Origin: Theobroma cacao
Taxonomy: Eukaryota; Streptophyta; Magnoliopsida; Malvales; Malvaceae
Length of the DNA: 64,000 bases
Direction: 5' to 3'
Assembly: GCF_000208745.1 (NCBI RefSeq)
Contig: NC_030851.1
Coordinates: 1,946,666-2,010,665, forward strand
Shown here: piece after piece, positions 1 to 12,599 of the stretch
Layout of the letters: every line of letters starts with the position of its first letter
Position numbering within the stretch: the first letter of the stretch is position 1
Notes under the pieces: generated by a model
What the model was told of the DNA's origin: nothing
What the model saw: the letters and a program-made list of their open reading frames with translations, nothing else
The model's database searches: none
Program-made: the position numbers and the translations under genes

Positions 1-1150
1 TGAAGCGAAGGAGGCGGCCCGAAGAGGGGAAGAGATAAACGGCACCGTGCTCAACTATCATGTAAACGGCGTCGTTTCCCTCTTTTGTACTGAGGGCAAG
101 TGTGTAATTAGAAAGTCATGGTAAAAAGTAAAAACTATAAAATTCCTTTTTTTTCACAGTAATTTTAATGTAGGTTAATTTTTTTTTCTCATTTTTAATA
201 ATTTAATTATAGTCCAAAATATACTTCCATTGCAATAATTTGAAAAACTTAAAATACAAGTTTCGTTCTTTAATTTGTAGACAAAGGAAACAACTTATTG
301 TATTTGCATTGCATTCTTATTTTATAAAAAAAATCTCAACAAATAAATATAATTAAGATATAATATCTAAAAAAATTATTGAAGAATTAAAAAATTTTAA
401 ATAAATTTTTATTTTTTTATTACGTTCAATCAAATTTTTTTATTTTTATTTTAAATCAAATTAGCTATTATGATTAATAGTTAATTAATTGTTATTAATT
501 AAAATATTAATTATCATTTTATGTCATATAATGTTAATGTAACACGATGATATGACTATGTGACATTTTTCATATTCTATATTAATATCGAAAATAAAAA
601 ATAAAAAATTAATTAAATATAATAAAAAATAAAAATTTATTTAAATTTATTTAAATAATGTGACTGCTTTTGAAAACATTATATTTTTAATTAATCATGA
701 TAATTTTGAATAAAAAATCAATTATGTAATTATTTAAAAAATGAAATTTAAAAAATTTTGAATTTGAATGTATTAAGGTCCACGATCTAAAAAATTTTGA
801 TTAATTTAATTATTAACTTAATTAACTAATCTAATTCCATAAAAAGAGAATTTCAAACAATTAACTTTCACGATATATTCAATTAATATGATTTAAAAAA
901 TATTTAATCGAATTAACCGAAAACAAATCTCTTGCTTTTTTATTTTATTTTATTTATCCTTTCCTTTACCGTTTACTGTAAAAAAGTAAAAAAAGGGCCA
1001 AGCGACAGCGTGTGAAAGATAATTTTAACTGTAGATTGGTCAGCAAGTCATTAGAGAAAGTACGAGGAACAGGTGGATTCTTTTCCTAATTTGAAACGGA
1101 AACAAAATCTACTCACTTGTTTTTGTCCGTACAAAACCGTTCCCTACTTA
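1..1150. other. AT-rich intergenic spacer
   Basis: The first ~80 bases are GC-richer and may be the edge of a gene lying to the left, but no reading frame can be assigned. The rest is A/T-rich with many ATTAATTA-type runs. The part at about 430-660 resembles AT-rich stretches near 42.1-42.4 kb and 47.3-47.5 kb. I see no gene here. Confidence 0.6.
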
Positions 1151-1153
1151 ATT

Positions 1154-1159
1154 TATAAA
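1154..1159 (+). promoter_or_regulatory. Probable TATA box of the ALKBH gene
   Basis: A TATAAA motif lies 52 bases before the chosen ATG at 1211. It would place the transcription start near 1185 and give a short 5' leader. This is inference from spacing only. Confidence 0.4.
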
Positions 1160-1210
1160 CACAAAGCCTCTCTTTACTTTCTTTTCTCTACGTAGAATTA
1201 AGTGCGATTC

Positions 1211-3604
1211 ATGAGCGGAGATTCCCCCGCAAAGATGCCTGAATCCGTCATCGGCGAGGGCATATTGGGGCTGCTGAAGCCATTGAATCGAGACGAGATT
1301 CTGGAGGTTTTATCTCAGGGGTTTTGCCAGCACTGTGAACTTCTTTTGGAGGAACGAATTCAAGGTGTTTTGAATAGTAAGACAATCACTCACCCTTCTT
1401 CAAATTTACTTTCTTTTTCTTTTTTTATTTTTCTGTGAAGGGTTTTCTCTTGCACCGACTTATCAGGGTTTTTAGAGGAATTGATTAGATTCTCAATTAA
1501 GAATTTACTTATCACTGTTTTGCTTATGCTTTGTCTAATTTTCTATAGAAAACTGTATATCTTACTCAATATTGATTAACTTCATTGTTGTTTTTAGTAT
1601 AATTGTTTGTCAAGAATATTGGAGCTTTGAATGTACTAAATGGTTTTGGCTACGGTTATGTAGTAATCTTTCTATGATTGGAATTGGGGTTTTCACGGTT
1701 TGGTTTTGCAGGCCTTGAAAGCTTTTATCCAATTCTGCCATTTTACTTTGCTTGCATGTCTGTTACTAGAAAATTTTTGAAGCAATTTATTCACAAATGT
1801 TATATCATGATTTCGTTCCAGAGAGAGAGAGAAAAACATCTGGTTTGTATTCATCGGAGAATGCCTCAGAATCTGTTATCAAGTCACCTCACCAAGAAGC
1901 GACCGGGGCCTTAAATGCTATCCCACCACCTAATTCAGTGAGCAGCAAACAGCTTGCTCGTACCTTCACAAATTCTGATATACTCCTTAATGATGGACTT
2001 GGTGGAACTTCCTCTGCGATTGACAATGGCTTATCAGAGGAGCAAAAGGAGCAGATCAGGTTTTCGCAGGTTGGCAGGAAAAAGGATTTTTTTCACATGG
2101 AGAAGATCAATGGGAAAGCAACCAATGTGCTGAAAGGGCTTGAGCTTCACACTAAGGTCTTCAATGCTGAGGAGCAGAAGAAAATTGTAGAGTGTGTCTA
2201 TAGTCTACAACGTATGGGCCAAAAGGGGCAACTTAGAGGTGAATCTATGGAAAACTTAACCTTTTTTGCTTGTTTTCGTTTTAGTTATTGAGGTCGACCT
2301 TGATAATGAGCTATTAAATTCACTTGATTCAAATGCATGTAATCTCTTAAGCCTATTTAAGAATAACCATGAATAATTATAGGATTTCTTGTACTAATAA
2401 TATTGATCTTTTCATTTGAATGTTTGCAGAACGTACATACTCTGAACCCAGGAAATGGATGCGTGGTAAAGGTCGTGTTACAATACAATTCGGCTGTTGT
2501 TACAATTATGCAGTGGTAATTTTCAATGCTTATTGTATTTTTTTTATCTCTGCTTTTGGCCTTTTAATCCTGAATTTCATATTAAATTCTGTACCTTTAC
2601 AGGACAAAAATGGGAACCCACCAGGTATCATGAGGGATGAAGAAGTTGATCCCTTGCCCCCATTGTTCAAGCAAATGATCAAAAGGATGGTCAGGTGGCA
2701 TATTTTGCCTCCAACATGTGTTCCTAACAGTTGCATTGTGAACATTTATGATGAAGGCGATTGCATTCCTCCACATATTGACCACCATGACTTTCTCCGG
2801 CCCTTTTGCACTGTGTCATTCTTGACAGAGAGCAATGTTCTTTTTGGTTCAAGTTTGAAGATTGTGAGTCCAGGAGAATTCTCAGGACCTGTATCTATAC
2901 CTTTGCCTGTTGGGTATGTTTTCTATATTCTATCCTCACCAATTTGGTTATTGTCTTCTTGGTTAATGCATATTTCTCATTTGAATCTTTGATATGAAAA
3001 CATATATACTTGCATATTGGATATTTCTTTTTGGTAAAACGTTCCTTTTTGGTACCTGTTATGCATGATAATCTTCGTTTTTATGCATGTGTCTAAGTCT
3101 TAACCTAGCACCGGCTATGCAGATCTGTGCTTATTTTGAACGGTAATGGAGCCGATATTGCTAAGCACTGTGTCCCAGGTGTTCCAGGAAAAAGGTATCC
3201 TAATTCAATCCTTTCCAATTAATTTGTTAAATATTTAATCTTGGACATTCAGGTACTCAATTATTTCATTCCGCTTATGAATATGCAGGATATCCATTAC
3301 ATTCCGAAGCATGGATGATAGCAAACTTCCATACAAGTTTTCATCTGATCCTGAGTTGTTGGGAATTAAACCACTGATCTTTTCTCCTTCAGCAAAGTCA
3401 GCTCCACAAGGCCATCATCAAAGGCCAGTCATTCATTCTTCCTTTGTCAAGGCAGTAGTTCAGCAAAACCAGCATCGAAATGACCAACGAGTCAGGGATA
3501 AAGCAGAAGAATCTGCTAAAACAACGAAGAACGATTCCTTCCTCGCAGGAAAGAATGATTTTCCTCCACTTGGTAGGGTAAACAAATTTGGATCAAGGCA
3601 ATGA
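1211..3604 (+). CDS. ALKBH5/ALKBH9-type 2OG-Fe(II) RNA demethylase
   Basis: Six coding exons fit GT-AG rules and phase: 1211-1376, 1822-2238, 2430-2515, 2603-2913, 3123-3194 and 3289-3604, giving 455 residues. The C-terminal half is a 2-oxoglutarate/Fe(II) dioxygenase fold. A PPHID iron-binding motif has H281 and D283, the distal iron ligand is H342 in AKHCVPG, and R351/R357 in RISITFR would hold 2-oxoglutarate. The segment around FGCCYNYAV-DKNGNPPG is typical of the plant ALKBH9/ALKBH10 group. Members of that group remove N6-methyladenosine from RNA. The N-terminal ~180 residues are low-complexity and the C-terminus is basic. All catalytic residues are present, so the gene looks functional. 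The upstream in-frame GTG at 1202 is not a credible start. I cannot decide between ALKBH9 and ALKBH10 subclasses. Confidence 0.9.
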
Positions 3605-4980
3605 TTTCTTTTGGATAGATTCATACAACTGGGTTGAGCAGAGTTCTCATTTATATATATTTTAGTTGAAGTTATATTTTCCTGATTTCTATTTATACTT
3701 AGCACAGAGTCATCCATTTTTTTGAGGCTGTTATCAGAATAATATCATCTATTATTTTGAAGAAAATAATTGAAATGATCACTTTAGCCTTCTTCATTCT
3801 TGGCCTTTAATTTTTTTTTTTTTGCTTTTTTCTTTAAGGTTTAAATACCAAAAAGAGTTCTTGAATTATGTCAAGCCATATCATAAGTCACATAGATACA
3901 AAAAATATCAAATAGCATTAATTGTGACGACCATGATAGTTGTTAATGATTCGTTAAGGATTGCAAGCTTACGTGTGGATTTTAATTGAATACGGATAAA
4001 TGTTTCTTTAGACACAATAAAAGTATGAAAATTCAGTTGCATAATAATACAAGATTTTTATTACTATTTAAGTCTATTATTAGCTTCTTGAATTTCAATG
4101 GATTAATTAATTCGCAATATATATAGTTAAGGAAGGTTGGAATAACTATAATGACTATATTATTCACAAAAGAAAAATGAATCACATGCACCACAAGGTA
4201 GGAATAGGAAGCACCATAACGACTAATAAATACCTATAATAAAGTAAAATTCATACTCTTAAAATAATCCCTAGATGAATTTTGTTTACTCATTATAATT
4301 ATTTAATTAACTTGGAAGAATATGTTCACAAATTAAGTAAATAAAAGAAATTAAAGAATAAAGTAACCATTCTCCATGCTTTTACAAAGTGTTTCCCAAT
4401 TCATAAATAATAATTAAAAATAAATAAATTAAAGACATATGTCTCGCTTGGAAATTGGAAATGATTACATTAAAGAAGGTAAAGTACCACAATTGCCCCC
4501 GTCCCACGTGGTAAAAAAAAACAAAGGGAATCATCACATGTCATCTGAGCTGTTCTTTGGTGCAAACCAGACAATCACAAACCTCCAGCCGCTCTTTCCC
4601 TCTGTTTATGTCTTTTTATGCCTTTCGTGGCCATCACTTTAAAGATCGTCTACAACTCAGGTACACCATCTTTTTCAGTTCCTTCGCCATCCGATCACCG
4701 CCACATCTAACGTGGGACCCCATTTGACCTCTTTTGGGACACGATCATGAAAACATAGGGAAGGGAAGAGGGGGGACGACAAGTTTTATCTAGCGACACG
4801 TGGTTGAGTTTTGCTCTACTTTTGTCTTTCTAGTTGCTGGGTGGAAGAAACAGTTTTTGGTAAACAAATAACTAAAAGAGAAAAGAATTGTGAAGAGAAT
4901 TTTAATGATGCCCGGTTATCAGAATTTGTAAGCATTCGTCAATGGAAAAAGAGATGCCCAGAATCCAACAAAGTTAGTAA
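3605..4980. other. 3' UTR and AT-rich spacer between ALKBH and PIP5K genes
   Basis: After the ALKBH stop there is a T-rich stretch suited to a 3' UTR, then AT-rich spacer. From about 4440 the base composition changes towards a promoter-like region with two G-boxes (listed separately). No credible coding frame is visible. Confidence 0.6.
4505..4802 (+). promoter_or_regulatory. Two G-boxes upstream of the PIP5K gene
   Basis: CACGTG palindromes lie at 4505-4510 and 4797-4802, both with CCACGTGG/ACACGTGG-type flanks favoured by plant bZIP and bHLH factors. They sit 0.4-0.7 kb before the inferred 5' UTR exon of PIP5K. Binding is inferred, not shown. Confidence 0.4.
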
Positions 4981-4989
4981 AAAATAAAA

Positions 4990-5055
4990 AAATAAAGAGA
5001 AAACGAGATAGGAGGGAGAGGGACAGAGAGAGAGATAGAGAGACAGAGAGGTGAA
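4990..5055 (+). repeat. Imperfect GA-rich tract
   Basis: A purine tract of GAGA-type units sits in or just upstream of the PIP5K 5' leader. Such tracts are common in plant 5' UTRs and core promoters. Confidence 0.6.
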
Positions 5056-5227
5056 GTGTGAACTCAAAGAAGAAGTGATTTGTAGGGCAAAGTCGGCTGC
5101 TGGAGATTTTTGACAAGATTCATATATGGTGTATAAATTCTGGGTTGTTCTTATTTTCATTGAAGTTTTTTGCCATCAAACTGTTCAGTTCAGAAGGAGA
5201 AGGGGCTGAGTTTATCATCCATACCAG

Positions 5228-5670
5228 GTGAGTTTTTCTATTTGTTATTATTTTTCCTTGCTTGAATTGATTTTCAGTTATATTTATCCATTTTTCTTGA
5301 TTATTAGTACAAAAAAATGGGATTCAGTAGTGAATTTATCAGGTTGTGGCAAAAGAGAAATAGTGAAAAGAACAAGCAATGATCAAGGGTTTTATTTGAG
5401 TTTGGATTAGAATAGTTTGCAGTACTTTGTAGTAATAAAAATTTGAGTCTGAACCTTTATTTTTTTTGGGTTATTTTGATCTCAGTTTATAATTATAGTT
5501 ACCAGTTGGTTATGTTCTTTATGACTATCAGAATATAGAGAAGAAGAATATAAAGCCTGTAAAAATGGAAGAGTTTCATATTTCCTTGTTATCATGGAGA
5601 AAATTGGCGTAAAAGGAAAATTAGTGTTATGTTTTCCACTTTAACTGGGGTAAATGAACTGCATTTTCAG
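5228..5670 (+). other. Probable 5' UTR intron of PIP5K
   Basis: A consensus donor (CCAG|GTGAGT) at 5228 pairs with an acceptor (TTTTCAG) ending at 5670. The first coding ATG follows at 5725 with an in-frame TGA directly upstream at 5722, so any upstream exon is untranslated. Inferred from splice signals. Confidence 0.55.
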
Positions 5671-5724
5671 ATTCAAAAGTTCAAAAGGAAGGTGCCCGAA
5701 AGGATTTCTTACCAGAGTGCTTGA

Positions 5725-8700
5725 ATGACTCGCTTAAAGAATCTGTTAGATGAGGATTCTGGAACTAGTGCTGAACAGCTCAGTCCTGTATCATGCACCA
5801 ATGTGGAGAATGTTGAAAGGTATTATATACTCTTCAGCACCACAGTCTACATCTTTTCTTTGTCTCAACTGTCGTGTATCAGATTATGCCTTGTTATGGT
5901 TAAGCAAAATTTTATTCTTGCAGGCTTAATGAGAAGGCCTTCTCAAATAGAGATTTCTATGTTGGTGATTTTAAGGAAATTCTTCCCCATGGCAAGGGAA
6001 AGTATACATGGTCAGATGGAACAGTATATGAGGGTGATTGGGAAGCAGGGAAAATGACTGGGAAAGGACTGTTCCTTTGGCCATCCGGAGCAATGTATAA
6101 AGGTGATATTTCAGGGGGTTACCTTCATGGTACTGGTGCGTTTACAGCACCTGATGGATCCATTTATGAAGGGCAATGGAGGATGAATATACGGCATGGA
6201 TTTGGAAGAAAGAAGTATTCTAATTCAGATGTTTATGAAGGAGAATGGAAGGAAGGAGTACATGAAGGTAATGGTAGATATTTTTGGAATAATGGAAACA
6301 AATACACTGGGAATTGGAAACGTGGGAAAATGCATGGTAGAGGAGCTATGGAATGGGTGAATGGTGATCAGTACAATGGCTGTTGGTTAAATGGCTTCAG
6401 ACAAGGGTCTGGAATTTATCAGTATGCAGATGGGGGATATTATTTTGGAACATGGACCAGGGGCCTAAAGGATGGAAAAGGATTATTCTATCCTGCTGGA
6501 AGTAAACGTCCCTCTCTAAAGAAGTTCTGTGTTTCTCTGGGATATGATAATGGTCATAAAAGTGCGTTATCTCAATGTCCGTCATTAAATTTGGAAGAAT
6601 GCATGGTTAAGAAGCCAAGTGTTAAGCGTAGTCTTTCTGAGAGGATCTCAGTAAGTGGTGTTTTAAGAAGTTCAGGTCGAATCTCACATAAGACTGCTGA
6701 AAATTCAAGACTTTCTGATTCTGGTAGAGAATTCATACGCCATAATTCCTCAGGCACATTCTCACTTGATTCTGATGCTGGTCAAAGTGAGGTGCAAGAA
6801 AATACTGCTGTAGTTTACGAGAGGGAATACATGCAAGGAGTTATGATTAAAGAGAGAATAAGAAATTATGGTGAACTATCACAGAAAGCTGAAAAGCGAA
6901 CTAAAAGTCATGCCAAAGAAACAAAAAAGAGTTTATGTGTTGGCGTTTTCGAAGGCAAAAACAGCTATCATTTGATGCTTAATTTGCAACTTGGTATAAG
7001 GTAAACTGATCGAGATTGCAACTCCTTTTTCTGACATACTCCAAACTAATCAACTCGGCTTAAAATGATATTAATCTATCCTTACCTATTCTGGGGCTTG
7101 ACTTCATCAAATTTCTTTCTGGAATGGCTCTTAAAGTGATGTTAATCTATTGTTACTTATCCTGGGGCTTGACTTCAACAATTTCTTTCAGGAAAATGTT
7201 TGATTACATGTTATATTAATCTATTATATATACATACATATATCTATTAATATTTTTCTTTTTATCTATGGCTTTATTACATGTTATGAAATGCTTGATT
7301 TGAAGTTCACAGGTATACTGTTGGCAAGATAACACCAGTACCTAAGCGTGAGGTTCGAACTGCTGATTTTGGAGATCGAGCTAGAATTACTATGTTTTTC
7401 CCCAGTAAGGGTTCACAGTTTACACCACCACACAAATCTATTGATTTCTACTGGAAGGATTATTGTCCTATGGTCTTCAGGTATTAAAATCTCATGCACT
7501 TTTGTTCTTGTTAGACTTGTGAAAAAAGATTGTCACATTAGCACCAGGCCTTCAATGATTGAATCTTGTTGGTGGAGATCTATATGAGGAGCAATCTGAA
7601 TTTTTTAGATTCAAGTTACCTGGAAAAGAGTGGACTTATGATCTTATACTTGGTGCATATTTGTTGTACTATGTTAAGGAACCTGAGGGAGATGTTCAAG
7701 CTAGATGCAGCAGAGTACATGATGTCCATTTGCGGTGATGACGGTTTGACAGATTTTTCTTCACCAGGGAAAAGTGGCAGTATCTTCTATCTTTCTCATG
7801 ATGATAAATTTGTGATTAAGACATTGAAACGATCTGAACTCAAGGTTTGAACCTATATAGTTTTCCTTGCATATTATCTACTATATTTATATTTTCAGAT
7901 TTCAAGTATGTTGGGTCCAATTACCTCTCAATTAAAACATGGATGGGAAGGGAAACTTTAGCAGCTGGTTGATTTCACTGAGGATCTGCTGTTTTGTGAC
8001 ACAAGCTTAAAACCATAATCTTTTTCACTTTTATTTTTTTGTATTTACATTGTTTAATTTATAATCATGAGATGACTGCATTAAAGAGTTTACCAACCAT
8101 AGGATGGACTTTGCCTCAGCTACAAACTTAATTCGAATATAATTTCTTGAGCTTCGACCTGGACTTTTTTTTTTTTGGTTTCCTAAACAAGAAAAACTCA
8201 ACTCAATTCTGATACTTAGAAAACTGTAAAATGATTTGACACCAAAGCTAATGAATTTTAAGAATCTCTTTTAATACACGGACAAAGCACTGCTGTGGGC
8301 CTTAAATAAATGGCGGATCCTGTCAACATGCATGAGAATATTTAATGTTGATTTTTGCATGTTATAGTTGGGAGTTTCCCTTGAGTTAATGAAGAAATCT
8401 GTGTTAGAAGTTTCCCTTGTCTGGTAAGTTGCAATTGGTACAAGGACAAGGTGAAGACAATAAAGGGTGCAACTCAAGTTTGAGTAGGCATTGAAATGAT
8501 ATATAGAACAAAGCTCTAGAGAAAGTGCTTTGAAAACAAGTGATCGGTCTGAAATTGTTGGCTGAAGTTCTACCAGCTGTGTTATTAACATTATTGGTGT
8601 TTTGCATTGACGTCAATGAGGCAGATCACTCTTTCCCCTCCCTTCTCTCTCTCTCTCTCTCTGCCTAGAAAACCTCCCACTCCAATCCTTCATCTTTATT

Positions 8701-11700
8701 TTGTCATCAAATTTGCTCAGTACGCATATTTCATTATGTAATTTGCTTTAGATTTAGTATATTTGTGAATTTATTAGTTTTTCACTTCCTTTTGAAATTT
8801 TTATGTGTATACAGTATATATCAAAGGATTTAATGACAAGTTTTCTTAGTGTAGGTTTGTACCCCTAGACGATGTAGGATGTCTCTTATGTTACATAAGT
8901 AGTTTTCTTCTTCTATGTAGGTTTTACACAAGATGCTGCCTAAGTACTACAATCATGTAAAAGAGTATGAAAATACTCTCATAACAAAATTTTTTGGGCT
9001 CCACCGGATAACTTTACCAGGCAGAAGAAAGGTATTTTTTGTCCATCTGGCTTAGTATATATACAGCAATGCACCTAGCTTATGATTAGTGGGGTTGTTT
9101 GTTATTCATTCTGCTCCTAGGTGCGCTTTGTGGTTATGGGGAATATGTTTTGCACAGAACTGAGAATTCATCGTCGTTATGATCTAAAGGGATCAACCCA
9201 CGGAAGATGTACAGATAAAGATAAAATTCGAGAAAATACTACATTGAAGGATCGTGATCTGTCATATGAATTTCATATGGACAAATCATTGCGGAAATTC
9301 CTTTTTCAGTAAGTTCCTCATCTTCATCTCTGTAACATCATTTGTGCATTGGTACTATAATTTTTCTTTATAATTGATAAATTGCAAACAAGCTTTAAGA
9401 GAAGGATGTTAAGTGCCTGCCATAGCCCAATCTGAGTAGTAGCCTCATTTGCAAATTTGTCCCTCATTGCAAGGTTCAAAGCTGAACATTAGGTGGCAGC
9501 TGTTCTGCATTTATCTTCACATTCAATGCATTTTGCGTGTAATGTCATCTGTATTTGGAAATAACATTCAAATTAATGTTTCATGCTGGATTTGTTTCCT
9601 TCCCCATTGGTTATTTAAAAGTCAAAACGTTAACCCTAGCCGTTGGAAGCAATCATAATTAGTATAGCTTGTGGCATCTAAATGATCATCCTTGCCCCCT
9701 AATCTTGTTCTGTGAAGTCATGTAATGGACAAGAATGGTCCCAGTTGCAACCAGAAGCCTGCAGCAGGCTCTCCATAGTTAAATGAAATCACTTTTTGAG
9801 ACTTTATATCTGCACATTTGATGAGTATAAGCTTCCACATAGCAGGCTCTCCTTAGTTAAATGAAATCACTTTTGACACTTTATATTTGCACATTTGATG
9901 AGTATAAGCTTCCACATAGCACTATTCCGCAAAACCCCTAGATGAAGTACACTGTTCCAATTGAGGATGCAGCTGGAGTGAACAGCCAAACCTTGTGGCT
10001 GCATGTGGTTACGCAAGGTCACAATTTCACATAGCTTTGGGAACTTATTGATGCTAGAAATTATGTTTTAGATTAGATGGGAAGGGAGTTATAATTTTCT
10101 TTCAGATGTTTCATAGTTAAGAGCTTGGTGTCATGGCTGTCCTCTTGTCCTCAATGTTCTGCTTTGTTTTTGGAATTAATTGATGTTTAGATTATAGGAG
10201 AAGTTAGATTGTTATGCTGTAACCTTTTTCCCCTTTACTCCCTCTGTGCTAAGGTATTGAGCACTTACATTGGTGCTTTTTAGCATTTTTTGCTTACCAA
10301 ACCAAGAACCTATTATGTGTACCTGAAAGCAATGGGCATGTCATGCCTATATCTCTGTGTCTGCTTGATTTCTAACAATCAGTGTTTTTTTGTCGTATTG
10401 CAGCCAAATAGCTGTGGACTGCACGTTCTTGAAATCTCAACAGATAATTGATTATAGCCTTCTATTGGGTTTACATTTTAGAGCTCCTGAGCAACTAAGT
10501 GGCCTCCTCGAAGCTCCCAACATGATGCCCAATATTGAGAGCTCACCTGCTGGCGAAGGTAGGTGTCACATTTTAATTTGAGTATTTGACCTTCTTATGT
10601 CATAAATCTGTTTATATGATGCTTGGTCTATGTAAGGGAGTGGAATAAGGTGGGAAGGGAGTAGTTACTCCACAAGCAAAATAAGTTGGGAGTGGGAATA
10701 GAATGCTATGTCACAATATGGTCAGGAACATAGTAGTTGTCCTCATTCTTTTCGTAGATTTGGCCCTCAAGCATCTGAACTAAGCCCAATTGTGCCCTGG
10801 AAGAAAATTTGCACACTATTAGAGTTTCTCCCTCATCATATGCTTTTGATTATTATCTTGGCGATTGAGGTGGTGCTGATTAAACTTCTGACACTTGGGT
10901 GTGGATGACTGTTAGAAAATGAGATACTATAATGGGCACATTATTTATTTTTATATTTTAAGCTTATTTGCCATGACCAAACCATGGCACAAGTATATGC
11001 AGGTGCAAATGATATACAACTGAGGATTGGTGAGTTTGTTGAAGAGTGACCTGGAGCTAAATAGAGAGAGAGAGAGATGACATGATAATACAAGAAATGT
11101 GATCTCCCTGATGGACTCTTGGAATAATTTTTCTTTTTTGTATCTTGCAACTGATTTGTGAGTTCATGTTTAGTGGGTGTGCACTTCCAATTACACTTTT
11201 TACCTGGAACTTTTATCTTTCTTTGTTGTGGCTACTTTCTGTTCTTGGTTTCCTTTATTTTTATATTGTTAATTTATTGAAGAGTATGCAGCTTATGTTC
11301 TGCTTCCACTAGGTCTGACAACAGAAGGGGAACTGTTATTTCCTTCAAAAGGCTTCCGGCTGGTGGCCCATGAGCCCAGCTCTGTCAGCACTGAACCGGG
11401 TCCTCACATCAGAGGAAGGGCGTTAAGAGCTTTCTCACTGGGTGACAAGGAAGTTGATGTTTTGGTGCCTGGTACTGGAAGGTAGCAGCTTCATTCTCAT
11501 TCATTTTGCACATTGACCTAATATTTGCTGGTGATCTTCAGCTTTGCCCATTAGTTACCAACCCTCATATTGTTATAAGCTTGCATGTTTCTGGACTGAG
11601 TTATGTTGGTATCAGAGATAGAACATATTATCTTAAGCACTAAGAATTTTGTTTTACTGCTACAATGGAAATGGACCTTCAACACTATGAAAAGTGTATA

Positions 11701-12318
11701 GCCTGACACTTTGTCTAGATCCAAATGAATAACAGTTTTGTTTTTGTCAAAGGTAGATTTGGAAATGTCAAAATTCTGTCTCATCTTCCATTTTGTTTCT
11801 TGAATTCAAGTCTTTTTCTCAATGAGTCAATAGTTCAGTTAATATCTGCTGAAATTCTCTGCTCTGTCCTCAATTGCACCATCACATCCCATCTCATAGC
11901 GTGTTGCTTGCCATTCTCACCATTTTTTTTTCTCTGGCTGCCCTTTACATCAAACATTTCAGAATATGTAGATTTTTTATTGTTGACCTAACTTTGAGAG
12001 GCATTTGATTCAGCTGGCAACCACTTTTTATTCAGGTTACGAGTGCAATTAGGAGTAAACATGCCAGCACAGGCTAATCACAAGCTTTCCCGTGTTGAGG
12101 CTGATTCAGCTGAAGTTGAACTTTTTGAGGTTTATGATGTGGTTCTCTATATGGGAATAATTGATATTTTACAGGAATACAATGCAAAGAAGAAGGCTGA
12201 GCATGCATGCAAGTCAGTGAAATTGGACCCCATGTCAATTTCTGCTGTCGAACCCGAGCTCTATGCTAAACGTTTTATCAACTTCTTGAGTCAAAAAGTT
12301 TTCCCTGAAGAACCATGA
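5725..12318 (+). CDS. MORN-repeat phosphatidylinositol-4-phosphate 5-kinase (PIP5K)
   Basis: Nine coding exons keep phase: 5725-5819, 5924-7000, 7313-7480, 7679-7844, 8921-9031, 9121-9308, 10404-10558, 11313-11481 and 12036-12318, encoding 803 residues, a normal length for plant type-B PIP5Ks. Eight MORN repeats of about 23 residues (YxGxWxxGxxHGxG type) occupy roughly residues 44-228. They are followed by a serine-rich linker and a lipid-kinase domain from about 391. Key motifs are DLKGS (560-564), IIDYSLLLG with D618, MGIID with D753, and an activation loop ending in [14 protein letters not shown] sequence close to the C-terminus. The enzyme makes PI(4,5)P2 from PI4P at the plasma membrane, and MORN repeats help with lipid binding and localisation. 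Closest in layout to Arabidopsis PIP5K7/8/9, but I cannot fix the orthologue. The intron between the second and third coding exons and the one after DRDLSYEF carry tandem duplications. Confidence 0.93.
7057..7194 (+). repeat. Two-copy tandem repeat in a PIP5K intron
   Basis: About 69 bases starting GGCT..TAAA at 7057 are repeated from 7126, sharing the core CTGGGGCTTGACTTCA. The repeat lies wholly in the intron after the large MORN exon. Confidence 0.7.
9764..9918 (+). repeat. 78-bp tandem duplication in a PIP5K intron
   Basis: The unit beginning GCAGGCTCTCC at 9764 repeats from 9842 with only a few changes and ends in AAGCTTCCACATA both times. It lies in the long intron between exons ending at 9308 and starting at 10404. 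Confidence 0.85.
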
Positions 12319-12507
12319 AATAAAAAAACTGTATATATTTATCTGTTTTTACTATTGCTTCACATTTTCATTTTTGTTAGCTCCTTTTTGTACCTTTTTG
12401 GCTCACATTTGACGCCATTCTTTTTTACAGTCATTTATTGTAAAGTGATCACTATCTGCATCTCTTGTACTGGTTGGATAGTGATATTGAGCTTATTTAA
12501 TAGGTGC

Positions 12508-12513
12508 AATAAA
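12508..12513 (+). terminator. Poly(A) signal candidate of PIP5K
   Basis: AATAAA lies 190 bases after the stop codon in a T-rich 3' UTR, at a reasonable distance for a plant near-upstream element. Inference only. Confidence 0.4.
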
Positions 12514-12599
12514 GTTTTTCTGATATTTTCATGGTTAACGTTGTTCTGTTTAGTTCAAGTGCAGTTGTAATTTTGATGCAAATTTCCATTACCTAGGAC

